From positions 558,001 through 622,000 of the forward strand of contig CAWDZG010000001.1 of the NCBI GenBank assembly GCA_963806955.1: a stretch of DNA of 64,000 nucleotides. Reading direction: 5' to 3'. Below, one piece after another: positions 42,985-51,748 of this stretch. Positions within the stretch are counted from its first letter, which is position 1. Each line of letters starts with the position of its first letter. Source of the stretch: Gaiellasilicea sp963806955 (lineage in GTDB: Bacteria; Actinomycetota; Thermoleophilia; Gaiellales; Gaiellaceae). The position numbers and the translations under genes are program-made. The notes beneath the pieces are model-generated. The model searched no databases, was not told the origin of the DNA, and saw only the letters and a program-made list of their open reading frames with translations.

Positions 42985-44143
42985 TCACGCACGAACGATC
43001 CCGTCGGGGAAGCGGCAGAGCCGCTCCGCACCGGACTCGGTGATCAGAAAGTTGTCCTCGACGCGCAGGCCGCCGCCCTCGGGCCAGTAGACGCCCGGCT
43101 CGATCGCGAGCACCATCCCGGCCTCGATCGTGCCGCCGCCCGCCTGGTGCGCGTAGGGCGGCTCGTGCGCGCGGGCGCCGACGCCGTGGCAGATCGGGTG
43201 GCTCGGCTGGCCGGGATAGCCGATCTCGGTCAGCCCCTGCGCGGACGCTGCGGTCGAGCTCGGCGAGGCTCGCACCGGGTCGGCAGAACTCGATCGCGGC
43301 CTCGTAGACCTCGAGCAGCCCGCGCTCCAGCTCGGCGTAGCGCCCTTCGAGCTCGCCGGGGACGAGGTTCTTCGTGTGGTCGCACCAGTAGCCGTCGGCA
43401 CAGACCCAGATCTCGAACAGCGTCGGTTCCTGCTCCTGGATCTCGCGGCTCCCGGTCGCCGTGAAGGTGCGGATCCCCTCGCCCGACCAGACGAGCGAGA
43501 AGCCATGCGCGAGCTCGACCTTCCCCTCCCAGCCGGTGCCGTTCGCGTGCACCCAGCCGTTCCAGAGCGCACCGGCCTCGCTCTCGCGCATCCCCGGCCG
43601 CAGCTCCACCTGCAGGTGCTCCATCGCGCCCGCGGCGATGTCGTTCGCCAGCCGCATCCGCTCGACTTCCTGCTCGGTCTTGATCGCGCGGGCGACGTTG
43701 AGGAGAGGCGTCGCGTCCACGGCCTCTGGGAACGCGTCGAACCAGGCCTTCGGGAACGTCGTCGGCTCACCGACCATCTTGTCCGCCGCCTGGGTGCCGA
43801 GGCTCGCCTCGATCCCGACCCGGTCGTAGCCGCCGGCCAGCTGGCGCGCCAGGTCGAGCGCACGCAGGCCCGGCGGCCGCGGGTCACCGGGGTCGTAGCC
43901 GTGAAAGAGGCGCAGGTCGCTCGTCCACGCGGTCCGCTCGGCGTCCGGTTCGGAGGCCTCGAGGCAGATCAGCACCGGCTCGCCCTCGCGGGGGAAGACG
44001 ACGGCGTCGTAGCCCTTCATCCCCCAGAAGTTCGTCAGGTAGAGGACGTTGTCGGGCGCGCGGACGACGAGCGCGTCGAGCTCCTGCTCGGCCATCAGCG
44101 CACGGACACGGTCGAGCTTGGCGTCGTCGCGCGGCCAGGTCAC
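42985..44143 (-). CDS. M24 family peptidase/hydrolase, copy 2 (aminopeptidase P-like, frameshifted)
   Basis: Unlike copy 1 this protein keeps all metal ligands: DGYWCDHTKN (Asp pair), CHGVGARAHEPPYA (His), AIEPGVYW and RVEDNFLIT (Glu pair). One extra base near 43236-43243 separates ASLAELDRSVR from QGLTEIGYPGQPSHPICHG. GTG 44143 is favoured because two operator sites lie just upstream; TTG 44176 would place one operator in the coding region. It probably cleaves a Pro-containing peptide or related C-N bond. Confidence 0.8.
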
Positions 44144-44157
44144 GCGGCCGTCCGAGC

Positions 44158-44176
44158 TTGTGACTGATAGACACAA
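44158..44176. promoter_or_regulatory. Operator-like palindrome, proximal copy
   Basis: TTGTGACT-GAT-AGACACAA, an inverted repeat with one mismatch, 15 nt upstream of GTG 44143. It shares CTGATAGACACAAGC (44164-44178) in inverted orientation with the distal copy. Likely a dimeric regulator site. Confidence 0.55.
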
Positions 44177-44227
44177 GCCTTCCCGCGCGCCCCGGAGAAC
44201 GGCTTCGTTCCGTGGGTCGAAGAGCGC

Positions 44228-44246
44228 TTGTGTCTATCAGACACAA
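44228..44246. promoter_or_regulatory. Operator-like palindrome, distal copy
   Basis: A perfect inverted repeat TTGTGTCT-ATC-AGACACAA, 70 bp centre to centre from the proximal copy, between the FAH gene end and the M24 gene start. Arm ends TTGT/ACAA recall GntR/FadR-type operators; no such regulator gene is in the window. Confidence 0.6.
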
Positions 44247-44255
44247 AGTTCTCGC

Positions 44256-45141
44256 TCACGCGTCGCCCCACGGGCGGATGCGCGGCGGCGGCGGCGTGCC
44301 GTGCGCTTCCTGCCAGCCGATCACCGGGTTGCGGAGGACGCCGATCCGCTCGATCTCGGCCTCGATCACGTCGCCCGGCTTCAGGTAGAGGAGCGCCCGC
44401 TCCTCCGGCGACTTGAAGCCCGCGACCCCGGAGACGGTCCCGGTCGAGAGCACGTCGCCCGCCGAGTAGGTCAGGCCCGGAGAAGTTCGAGAGGATCTCC
44501 GGGATCGTCACGCTCATCCGGCCGGAGTGCGAGGTCTGGCGCACCTCGCCGTTCACGCGCAGCTCCATCGCGAGGTCGTGCGGGTCGGGGATCTCGTCGG
44601 GCGTGACGATCCACGGCCCGAGCGGGCAGAACGTGTCGATCGCCTTGCAGAAGCTGAAGACGCCCGACTTCATCTCGCCGCGCTGGATGTCGCGCGCGGT
44701 GATGTCGTTGAAGATCACGTAGCCGCCGACGTAGTCCATCGCCTCCTCGGCCGAGAACCACTTGCCCGGCTTCTTCAGCACGACGGCGAGCTCGAGCTCG
44801 TAGTCGAGCTCCTCGGTCAGGTGCTCGGGGTAGACGACCGGCTCGTCGGGGCCGACGATCGCGTCGACGTTCTGGAAGAAGTTGATCCAGGGCGCGATCT
44901 GGTGCGACCAGTTCACGACCTTCGACTCCTCCTCGTGCTCGCGGAAGTTGCCCGCGGTGTGGAAGAACTTCTTCGGCACGATCGGCGCGCGCAGGGTCGC
45001 CGCGGCCAGCGCGACGCGCTCGCCCGTCTCGTCGGCGCCGCCGCGCTCGAACCACTCACGCATCGTCGGTACATCGAGCCGGACGATCTCCTCGCCGTCG
45101 ACGTAGCCGACCTTGCGGTCGTCGTAGGTGACGAGCTTCAC
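44256..45141 (-). CDS. Fumarylacetoacetate hydrolase (FAH) family protein (frameshifted)
   Basis: FAH-fold hydrolase, decarboxylase or isomerase acting on oxo-acids. The metal site is visible: EELDYELELAVVL (Glu-x-Glu) and YVIFNDITARDIQRGE (Asp), with FHTAGNFREHEEE (catalytic His). An extra base near 44476-44478 separates ILSNFSG from LTYSAGDVLSTGTVSGVAGF; with one G removed the C-terminus YLKPGDVIEAEIERIGVLRN is normal. GTG 45141 overlaps the M20 stop (GTGA). Likely handles a ring-opening or oxoacid step in the island. Confidence 0.88.
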
Positions 45142-46358
45142 GCCGCCACCCCGCACACCTGCATCGCCACGCGCGCGTAGACCTCGGCCGTCTGCACGAG
45201 CCCGTCGATCTCGAGGTTCTCACCCAGCTCGACGTCCATCAGCCCGGTCGAGGTGCCGTAGTTGACGGTCGGGATCCCGTAGCGGCTCAGCGCGGACGCG
45301 TCGCTGAACCAGCGCGTGACGTCGCGGCCGGGCGGCTCGCCGTAGACCGCGGCGTGGGCGGCGTCGATCGCGGCGACGAGCTCGTGGCCCTCGTCGATCT
45401 CGGCGCCGGGCGCGGTCACGTACACCTCGCCCTCGATCCCGAAGGCCGGAAAGCGCTCGCCGAGGGAACGCACCCAGTCGAGCACCTCGCGGCGGGCGAC
45501 GCCCATCTCCTTCGTGGGCGGGACGCGGATGTCGAGGAAGAGATCCGTGTGGTGCGGCGTGCGCGAGACGCGCCAGCCGAAGCCGCCCTGGATCGCGCCG
45601 ACGTTGACGATCGCCTTCGCGCCGCGGTAGGCGTTCGCCGGGTCGTCCTCCCACGTCGGGATCCACTCCTGCACCGCAGCCAGCACCTCGTGCGCGCGCA
45701 GGATCGAGTTCTGGTCGCGCTTGCCCTCGCTGAAGGCCGTGTGGATGAAGTTGCCGTGGACGCGGATCCGCAGCCAGAGCGCGCCGAAGTGGCCGAGCAC
45801 GACCTTGCCCTCGGTCGGCTCACCGAGCAGGCACATGTCGGCGACGCCGCCGTGGCTGACGAGATAGCGCGTGCCGGCCGCGTAGCCGCGGTACTCCGCC
45901 CCCTGCGCGTCGCCCTGCTGCGTCTTCTCGATCTCGCCGCTCACGGCCGCGATCAGGACGTCGCCCTTCAGCCTGACGCCGTCCTCCTGGAGCGAGCGCA
46001 CCGCCTCGATGTAGCAGGCGAGCGCACCCTTCATGTTCGAGATCCCGAGCCCGTAGAGCCGGCCGTCCCGCTCGAACGCCTTCGGCTGGAAGCCGGGCAC
46101 CTCCCGCAGCCACGGCTCGCGGCCGGAGTACGAGGTGTCCATGTGGCCGTTGAACATCAGCGACTTGCCGCCGCCCGCGCCGGGCCAGGTGCCGAGGGCA
46201 TTCGCACGGCCCTCCTCGACCTCCTGCCGCTGCACCTGCAGGCGCATCCCGTCGAGGAGGTCGCACATCAGGTCGGCCATCCGGCCTTCGTCGCCGGTGA
46301 AGCTGTGCACGTCGATCATCGCGCTCGCCGTCTCCACGAGGCGGTCGCGGTCGATCAC
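45138..46358 (-). CDS. M20 family metallohydrolase (ArgE/DapE/ACY1-like)
   Basis: A 406-residue amidohydrolase/peptidase that splits N-acyl amino acids or small peptides. LMFNGHMDTSYSG gives the first His and its Asp; LLGEPTEGKVV is the metal Glu region; the lid domain is LRIRVHGNFIHTAFSEGK. Two positions are unusual: the bridging Asp motif reads GISNMKGALA (Asn for Asp) and the general-base motif AAVSGEIEKT lacks the usual DEE. It may be a variant enzyme. Overlaps of 4 nt tie it to FAH and the LLM oxidoreductase. Confidence 0.85.
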   Translation of the reverse strand: MIDRDRLVETASAMIDVHSFTGDEGRMADLMCDLLDGMRLQVQRQEVEEGRANALGTWPGAGGGKSLMFNGHMDTSYSGREPWLREVPGFQPKAFERDGRLYGLGISNMKGALACYIEAVRSLQEDGVRLKGDVLIAAVSGEIEKTQQGDAQGAEYRGYAAGTRYLVSHGGVADMCLLGEPTEGKVVLGHFGALWLRIRVHGNFIHTAFSEGKRDQNSILRAHEVLAAVQEWIPTWEDDPANAYRGAKAIVNVGAIQGGFGWRVSRTPHHTDLFLDIRVPPTKEMGVARREVLDWVRSLGERFPAFGIEGEVYVTAPGAEIDEGHELVAAIDAAHAAVYGEPPGRDVTRWFSDASALSRYGIPTVNYGTSTGLMDVELGENLEIDGLVQTAEVYARVAMQVCGVAA

Positions 46359-47389
46359 GAGCGGAAGTGCGGCAGGACCTGCTCCCCGAACAGGCGGATC
46401 TGGTCGTGCCGGTCATCGCCCCAGAGCTCGAGCATCACGTGCGTGCAGCCGGCGTCGCGGTACTCCTCGATCGCGGCGATGCAGTCCTCGGGCGTGCCCG
46501 CGATCGGCTTGCACTTGTCGAGGATCGCGTCCGTCACCTTCGCCTTCGCGGCCAGGCGGCCACCCTGCTCCATCGCCTCGGCGACGGGCCGGATCTCGTC
46601 CTGCTCGAGCCCGGCGAGGTCGAGCAGCGTGTCGGCGGAGCCCTGGATGTTCTGCACCTTGTTCGCCAGGTACATGCCCGCGATCTCGCGCGCGCCGTCG
46701 CGGCCCTTGTCGCGGTCGGTCGCATGGATCGAGGCGACGACGGTGCAGCCGACGTCGATCTCGTCGCCGACGAGCTGCCGCGTGTGCCGGACGAAGGCGG
46801 GCGTCGTGATCGAGGGCGTCAGGCAGCCCTCGGCGAGCTCCGCCGCGAGCGCCATCATCTTCGGCGCCGTCGCGGCGACGTACACCGGCGGCACGCCCCG
46901 CGGAGTGTGCGCCTCGTCGGACAGGGCGGGCACGGACGCGCTCCAGGTGTCGCCCTCGTACTCGAACGCCTCGCCGCCGAGAACGCCGCGCACGATCTCG
47001 ACCGCGTCGCGCATCGGCCCGAGCGTCTTCTTCGTCTGCATCTGCGCGTTGTTGAGGAAGATCTTGGAGGTGCCGAAGCCGAGCAGGAAGCGGTCCGGCC
47101 CGGCCGCCTCCTGAACGACGCGAGCGTCCATCGCGACCTGCACCGGGTGCCGCGTGAACGGCGAGATGATCCCCCAGCCGATCGTCAGCCGCTCCGTCTC
47201 GCGCGCCATCAACGCCGAGACGACCGTGGACGAGCGCGCCTCCATCTGGTGCTTGCGCCACCACGGGTACGCCTCGGCGAGCCAGATCGTGTCCATCCCG
47301 GCCTGGTCCATCACGCGGGCCGACTCGAGCATCTCCTCGAGCGGCTCCATCGTGAGCTGCATCACGCCGATGCGGAAAGGAACCGCCAC
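46355..47389 (-). CDS. LLM-class flavin (F420/FMN)-dependent oxidoreductase
   Basis: A 344-residue luciferase-like TIM barrel: GMDTIWLAEAYPWWRKH, RLTIGWGIISPFTRHPVQVAM and PDRFLLGFGTSKIFL match F420-dependent oxidoreductases of the MER/luciferase type. These enzymes move hydride to or from small organic substrates. GTG 47389. It overlaps the M20 gene by 4 nt and starts 7 nt after CoxG. Confidence 0.87.
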   Translation of the reverse strand: MAVPFRIGVMQLTMEPLEEMLESARVMDQAGMDTIWLAEAYPWWRKHQMEARSSTVVSALMARETERLTIGWGIISPFTRHPVQVAMDARVVQEAAGPDRFLLGFGTSKIFLNNAQMQTKKTLGPMRDAVEIVRGVLGGEAFEYEGDTWSASVPALSDEAHTPRGVPPVYVAATAPKMMALAAELAEGCLTPSITTPAFVRHTRQLVGDEIDVGCTVVASIHATDRDKGRDGAREIAGMYLANKVQNIQGSADTLLDLAGLEQDEIRPVAEAMEQGGRLAAKAKVTDAILDKCKPIAGTPEDCIAAIEEYRDAGCTHVMLELWGDDRHDQIRLFGEQVLPHFRS

Positions 47390-47395
47390 GGCCGG

Positions 47396-47938
47396 CTAGC
47401 TCTTGTCTTCGGTGTCGTGCGTCGGCCCCTCGGGGTCTGCCTCGTACGCCTCCGGCGAGGCCGGATGGATCCCCTCGGTCGCGCCGCCCGTGGACGCGGC
47501 GGCCTCGCTCACCTGCTTCTCGAGCGCGGCGAGCACGTTCCCGACCTGCTGGTTGATGATCGGCTGCAGCACCCTCTGTCCCATCGCGCCGACGGGGCCG
47601 GCGATCTTCACGTCGGCCTCCCAGCGCATCGACGTGCCGCTGCCGGACTCGGTCAGGTGGAACTGGGTCTTCATGTTCATGATCGCGCCGACGCCGTTGC
47701 CCTTCGCGTTCAGCTGCGCGAACTCGGGCTCGCGCTCCTCGACCTTGTCGAAGTCGACCGTCATCCGCAGGCCGCCGAGGCCGAGCGGGATCTTCACCTT
47801 CGCCTGCCAGTGGCGGTCGTCCTTGATCTCGAAGCCCTCGACGCCGGGCATCAGCTTCGCCATCTGGGCCGGGTCGTTCAGCACCTGCCAGACGGTGTCG
47901 CGCGGCGCGCTCAGCTCCTTCGTTCCCTCGACCTTCAT
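47396..47938 (-). CDS. CoxG-like SRPBCC protein
   Basis: A 180-residue protein with an SRPBCC fold: MKVEGTKELSAPRDTVWQVLND and LMPGVEGFEIKDD are typical of CoxG, which in aerobic CO oxidisers anchors or matures the molybdenum hydroxylase. The C-terminal 35 residues are acidic and disordered. It directly follows the large subunit with a 4-nt overlap. Confidence 0.88.
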   Translation of the reverse strand: MKVEGTKELSAPRDTVWQVLNDPAQMAKLMPGVEGFEIKDDRHWQAKVKIPLGLGGLRMTVDFDKVEEREPEFAQLNAKGNGVGAIMNMKTQFHLTESGSGTSMRWEADVKIAGPVGAMGQRVLQPIINQQVGNVLAALEKQVSEAAASTGGATEGIHPASPEAYEADPEGPTHDTEDKS

Positions 47939-50397
47939 GCTTCTAGGACCTCCACGTTGGCCCGCGTGGCCTCGGGGTCCTGCAGCATCGACCAGACGCG
48001 GTGGGATGGGTTGCAGCTGTCGTAGACGATCGGCTTGCCCGCCGGCCGGAGCGCGTCCTGGATCGCGCTGCAGATGCAGTGGATGCCGCCGCCGCCGCCC
48101 TCGCCCATCCCCTTCGAGCCGAGCGGGGTGAACGGTGACGGAGACTCGATCGCGCCGGTCTTCAGCGCGGGCACGTCGAGCGCGTGGGGCACGTGGTAGT
48201 CGTAGAAGTTCGAGGTCAGCAGCTGCCCGTCCTCGTCGTAGATGAAGTCCTCGTGCAGCGCTGCGCCGATCGCGTGCGCGGTCGCGCCGTGCACCTGCCC
48301 CTCGACGATCTGCGGGTGGATCCGGACGCCGCAGTCGTCGACGGCGGCGTAGTCGACGATCTCGGTGACCCCGGTCTCCTGGTCGATCTCGACGATGCAC
48401 GCGTGGATCTGCGTCGCGTAGGTGAGCGTGAGCTTCCCCGTCTTCTTCTCCGTGTCGACCGCGCCGAAGTACGGCCGGTAGACGAAGCGGTGGTTCAGCG
48501 TCGGGTTGAAGTCGGGCGGCAGGAAGGCGTTGTTCGCGTTCACGATCGCGCCGAGCGCCATGAACGGCAGCGCCGCCTCCTCCGGGCCGTCCTTGATCCG
48601 GGCGAAGCCGTCGGCGAGCTCGATCTGCCCCTCCTCGCACTGGAGCACGGCCGCGGCGAGCGCGATCATCTCCGCGCGCAGCGCCTCCGCGGCGCCTTTG
48701 ACGGCACCGAGCCCGGTGACCGCGAACTGGCTCGCGTAGGTGCCCGAGAAGCCGGCGTTCGAGTTGAAGAACGTGTCGTGGCCCTGGCGGACGTTCACCT
48801 GGTCGGGCGAGCACCCGAGGATGTCGGCGACGACCTGCGACGACGTCGTCTCGTGGCCCTGCCCCTGCGGGACGGTGCCGAGCGTCACGACCAGCTCGCC
48901 GAAGATGTCGAGCTTCACCGTTGCCGCCTCGTTGTTGCCCGAGAACTGGAGGTCGGGGTTCAGGAGCGTCGACTGGGCGAAGTTGTTCGTGCCCGAGTCG
49001 AGCGTCGAGCCGATCCCGACGCCGAGCAGCTTCCCACGCGTCAGCGCCTCGGCCCGGCGCTCCTCGATCGAGCCGTAGTCGATCAGGTCGAGCGCGATGT
49101 CCAGGCAGCGGGCGTAGTCGCCCGAGTCGTAGACGCAGCCGTTCGGCGTCTCGTACGGCATCTGCTCGGTCTTCACGTAGTTCTTCTTGCGCATCTCGAC
49201 CGGGTCGATCCCGAGCTCGGTGCCGACGATGTCGCAGATGCGCTCGGTCAGCCAGAGGTGCTGCATGCGCGAGTAGCCGCGGTTCGGCGAGACGGGCGCC
49301 TTGTTCGTCGTCACCTGGGTGAAGTCGACGCGGATGTTGCGCCAGGCGTAGCAGCCCGGGGTGACCTGCGCCCAGATGATGCAGCCGAGCGGCTCGTAGC
49401 GCGGGAAGGCGCCGCAGTCGTCGAGCGCCTTGACGTTGAAGCCGAGCATCGTGCCGTCGTCCTTGACCGCGACCTCGACGTCGTGGAACCAGCGCTCGTT
49501 GCCGTGGGCGTTCGCGGTGTGCTGGTCGGTGCGCCACTCGGTCCAGTTGACGGGCCGGTTCAGCTTCCGCGCGAGCAGGCAGAGCGTCACGTAGTACGGG
49601 TGCAGGCAGATCTTGTTGCCGAAGCCGCCGCCGATGTCGCGCGTGACGAAGCGGAGCTTGTCGATCCCCGTGCGCAGCGCCGGCGCCATCCAGATCGCGC
49701 CGACGCCCGGCATCTGGTGGTTGCAGTGGAGCGTCCACTGGCCGTCGGCCCGCTCGTACTCGACGACGGCGCCCGAGCACTCGAGCGGCGTCGAGCTGAA
49801 GCGGTGGAAGTGGAGCTCGTCGATCTTCACGATCCGGTCGGCCTCGGCCTTCGCCGCCTCCCAGTCGCCCCACTCGAAGACGCCGCTCCAGACGGTGTTC
49901 GAGCCGGCGTCGTCGTGCATGATCGTCTCGTTCTTGACCGACTCGCGCGCGTCGACGAGGACGTCGAGCGGCTCGTACTCGACCACGACGAGCTCGGCGG
50001 CGTCGCGCGCGAGCTCGCGCGTCCGCGCGCAGACGGCCGCGACGGGCTCGCCCATGAAGCGCGCCTTGCCGACGGCGAGGGCGTAGTCCTTGATCTCGCT
50101 GCCCGGGTGGGTCGACATCTCGAAGAAGGGGTCGGTCTGGATCGCGACCTCGTCGCCGGTCAGCGTCCCGTAGACGCCGTCGAGCTCGAGCGCCGCGGAG
50201 ACGTCGATCGAGACGATCTTCGCGTGCGCGTACGGCGAGCGGACGAAGTGGACGTACCCCATCCCGTGCCGGCGGACGTCGTCGAAGAAGACGCCCTGGC
50301 CCTGGACGAGGCGCTTGTCCTCCTTGCGCGGGATCGACTGGCCGATGTGGCCCTTCTGCAGCTCGACGGGAGCGGTCGTGGTCTCTGTCGTGCTCAC
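47935..50397 (-). CDS. Molybdenum hydroxylase large subunit (xanthine dehydrogenase / CoxL family)
   Basis: An 820-residue molybdopterin cytosine dinucleotide subunit. GQSIPRKEDKRLVQGQGVFFDDV opens the ald_Xan_dh domain; GQGHETTSSQVVADILG and KGMGEGGGGGIHC (catalytic Glu near the end) are the cofactor contacts. The loop that separates form I CO dehydrogenase (AYxCSFR) from form II (AYRGAGR) reads PNRGYSRMQ near residue 372, so it is neither. It hydroxylates an unknown aldehyde or N-heterocycle. GTG 50397 overlaps the small subunit stop. Confidence 0.9.
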   Translation of the reverse strand: MSTTETTTAPVELQKGHIGQSIPRKEDKRLVQGQGVFFDDVRRHGMGYVHFVRSPYAHAKIVSIDVSAALELDGVYGTLTGDEVAIQTDPFFEMSTHPGSEIKDYALAVGKARFMGEPVAAVCARTRELARDAAELVVVEYEPLDVLVDARESVKNETIMHDDAGSNTVWSGVFEWGDWEAAKAEADRIVKIDELHFHRFSSTPLECSGAVVEYERADGQWTLHCNHQMPGVGAIWMAPALRTGIDKLRFVTRDIGGGFGNKICLHPYYVTLCLLARKLNRPVNWTEWRTDQHTANAHGNERWFHDVEVAVKDDGTMLGFNVKALDDCGAFPRYEPLGCIIWAQVTPGCYAWRNIRVDFTQVTTNKAPVSPNRGYSRMQHLWLTERICDIVGTELGIDPVEMRKKNYVKTEQMPYETPNGCVYDSGDYARCLDIALDLIDYGSIEERRAEALTRGKLLGVGIGSTLDSGTNNFAQSTLLNPDLQFSGNNEAATVKLDIFGELVVTLGTVPQGQGHETTSSQVVADILGCSPDQVNVRQGHDTFFNSNAGFSGTYASQFAVTGLGAVKGAAEALRAEMIALAAAVLQCEEGQIELADGFARIKDGPEEAALPFMALGAIVNANNAFLPPDFNPTLNHRFVYRPYFGAVDTEKKTGKLTLTYATQIHACIVEIDQETGVTEIVDYAAVDDCGVRIHPQIVEGQVHGATAHAIGAALHEDFIYDEDGQLLTSNFYDYHVPHALDVPALKTGAIESPSPFTPLGSKGMGEGGGGGIHCICSAIQDALRPAGKPIVYDSCNPSHRVWSMLQDPEATRANVEVLEA

Positions 50398-50876
50398 GAG
50401 TTGCCGCCCACCGAGACGATCGCCTCGACGATGTTCACGTAGCCGGTGCAGCGGCAGATGTTGCCCTGGATCGCCGTGCGCACCTCCTCCTCGGTCGGGC
50501 GGGGGTTCGCCTCGAGCAGCGCGGTCGCACTCATCAGCATCCCGGGCGTGCAGTAGCCGCACTGGAGCGCGTGGTGCTCCGAGAAGGACTTCTGCAGCGG
50601 AGTGAGCTCGCCGCCAAAGGGCGCGAGGCCCTCGACCGTGCTCACCTTCGCGCCGTCGGCCTGGACGGCGAGCAGCATGCAGCTCTTGATCGCCTGACCG
50701 TCCAGGAGCACGGTGCACGCGCCGCAGTTGCCGGTGTCGCAGCCGACGTGCGTGCCCGTCAGGTCGAGCTCGTCGCGGATGAAGTGCACGAGCAGGCGGC
50801 GCGCATCGACCTCGCGCTCGTAGACGTCGCCGTTGACGTCGACGGAGATCACGCGGCTGGTGGCGGGCTCTTCCAC
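50394..50876 (-). CDS. Molybdenum hydroxylase iron-sulfur small subunit
   Basis: A 160-residue protein with two [2Fe-2S] sites: plant ferredoxin type Cys46, Cys51, Cys54, Cys66 (GCDTGNCGACTVLLDG) and helical type Cys106, Cys109, Cys141, Cys143 (QCGYCTPGM, CRCTGY). It carries electrons from the Mo site to FAD. GTG 50876, 2 nt after the medium subunit. Confidence 0.95.
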   Translation of the reverse strand: MEEPATSRVISVDVNGDVYEREVDARRLLVHFIRDELDLTGTHVGCDTGNCGACTVLLDGQAIKSCMLLAVQADGAKVSTVEGLAPFGGELTPLQKSFSEHHALQCGYCTPGMLMSATALLEANPRPTEEEVRTAIQGNICRCTGYVNIVEAIVSVGGNS

Positions 50877-50878
50877 GC

Positions 50879-51694
50879 TCAGCTTCCTCTCTCGGTCGCC
50901 TGCTGCACCGCGCGAACGGCGCAGACCTCGGCGAGGTGGCGACGGTAGTCGGCGGACGCGTGCACGTCGGACGGCGGATCGAGGTTCGCGCCGGCGACTG
51001 CTTGCCGGATGCTCGCCTCGTCGGTGCCCGCAGGCGTCAGGAGCACGGGAACGGCGTCGACGCAGCCGAGCGCGACGCGCACCGCGCCGTCGGCGAGATT
51101 CGCGGCGGCGTTCGCGATGCAGGTGCCGTCCCGTCCGATCGTGACCGAGGCGAACCCGTCCGCTGCGTTCGCCGCGGCCGGCACCGAGACGGAGAGCAGC
51201 AGCTCACCCTCGGCGACGACGGTCATGTAGACGCCGAGGAAGAACTCGTCCGCCGAGACCGTGCGGTCGCCGCCCTCGCCCCGGATCGTCATGGTGGCGC
51301 CGAGCGCGACGAGCAGCGGCGGCAGGTGGTTCGTCGGGTCGTTCGAGCAGATGTTGCCGCCGATCGTGCCGCGGTTGCGCACCTGCACGTCGGCGATCTG
51401 CGCGACGACCTCGGCGAGGATCGGCCGCGAGACGTCCACCTCGGACGAGGCCATGATCTGGGTGTAGGTCGCCATTGCACCGAGCTCGAGCGTGTCGCCC
51501 GAGACGGAGATCGCGCGCAGCTCGTCGAGCCGGTTCAGATCGACGAGCAGGTCGGGCGACGCGGCGCGCGCCTTCATCACGCTGACGAGCGTCTGCCCGC
51601 CGGCGAGCGCTCGCGCTCCGTCGTGCGCCGCGAGCAGCCGAAGTGCTTCGTCCACGGAGGAGGGCCGCACATATTCGACCTCGCGCAGAAGCAT
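50879..51694 (-). CDS. Molybdenum hydroxylase FAD-binding medium subunit
   Basis: A 271-residue FAD protein: ALAGGQTLVSVMKAR (FAD pyrophosphate loop) and RNRGTIGGNICSNDPTNHLPP. Together with the neighbours it completes the M-S-L set. ATG 51694 is preferred over GTG 51709 because a strong promoter lies immediately upstream and would begin transcription around 51696. First gene of the hydroxylase-CoxG-LLM-M20-FAH run. Confidence 0.93.
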   Translation of the reverse strand: MLLREVEYVRPSSVDEALRLLAAHDGARALAGGQTLVSVMKARAASPDLLVDLNRLDELRAISVSGDTLELGAMATYTQIMASSEVDVSRPILAEVVAQIADVQVRNRGTIGGNICSNDPTNHLPPLLVALGATMTIRGEGGDRTVSADEFFLGVYMTVVAEGELLLSVSVPAAANAADGFASVTIGRDGTCIANAAANLADGAVRVALGCVDAVPVLLTPAGTDEASIRQAVAGANLDPPSDVHASADYRRHLAEVCAVRAVQQATERGS

Positions 51695-51702
51695 CGTTCT
51701 GG

Positions 51703-51731
51703 ATAACACCGATTTCTCCGTGACATGTCAA
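51703..51731 (-). promoter_or_regulatory. Sigma70-like promoter of the molybdenum hydroxylase operon with TGACATGTCA operator
   Basis: Minus strand: -35 TTGACA (51726-51731), 17-nt spacer, -10 TGTTAT (51703-51708), then 8 nt to ATG 51694. TGACATGTCA (51721-51730) overlaps the -35. The mRNA would be almost leaderless. The site also lies just upstream of the divergent FAD oxidoreductase gene. Confidence 0.65.
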
Positions 51732-51748
51732 GCGAGTACAGTCGCGGG

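Noticed and set aside
47935..51694. Aerobic CO dehydrogenase (coxMSL)
   Set aside because: The large-subunit loop lacks the Cu-binding Cys of form I, and surrounding genes suit an organic substrate, so cox symbols were not assigned.
51725..51748. ATG 51725 as the start of the FAD oxidoreductase
   Set aside because: It lies in the TGACATGTCA operator, and the dinucleotide-binding fold begins right after GTG 51749.
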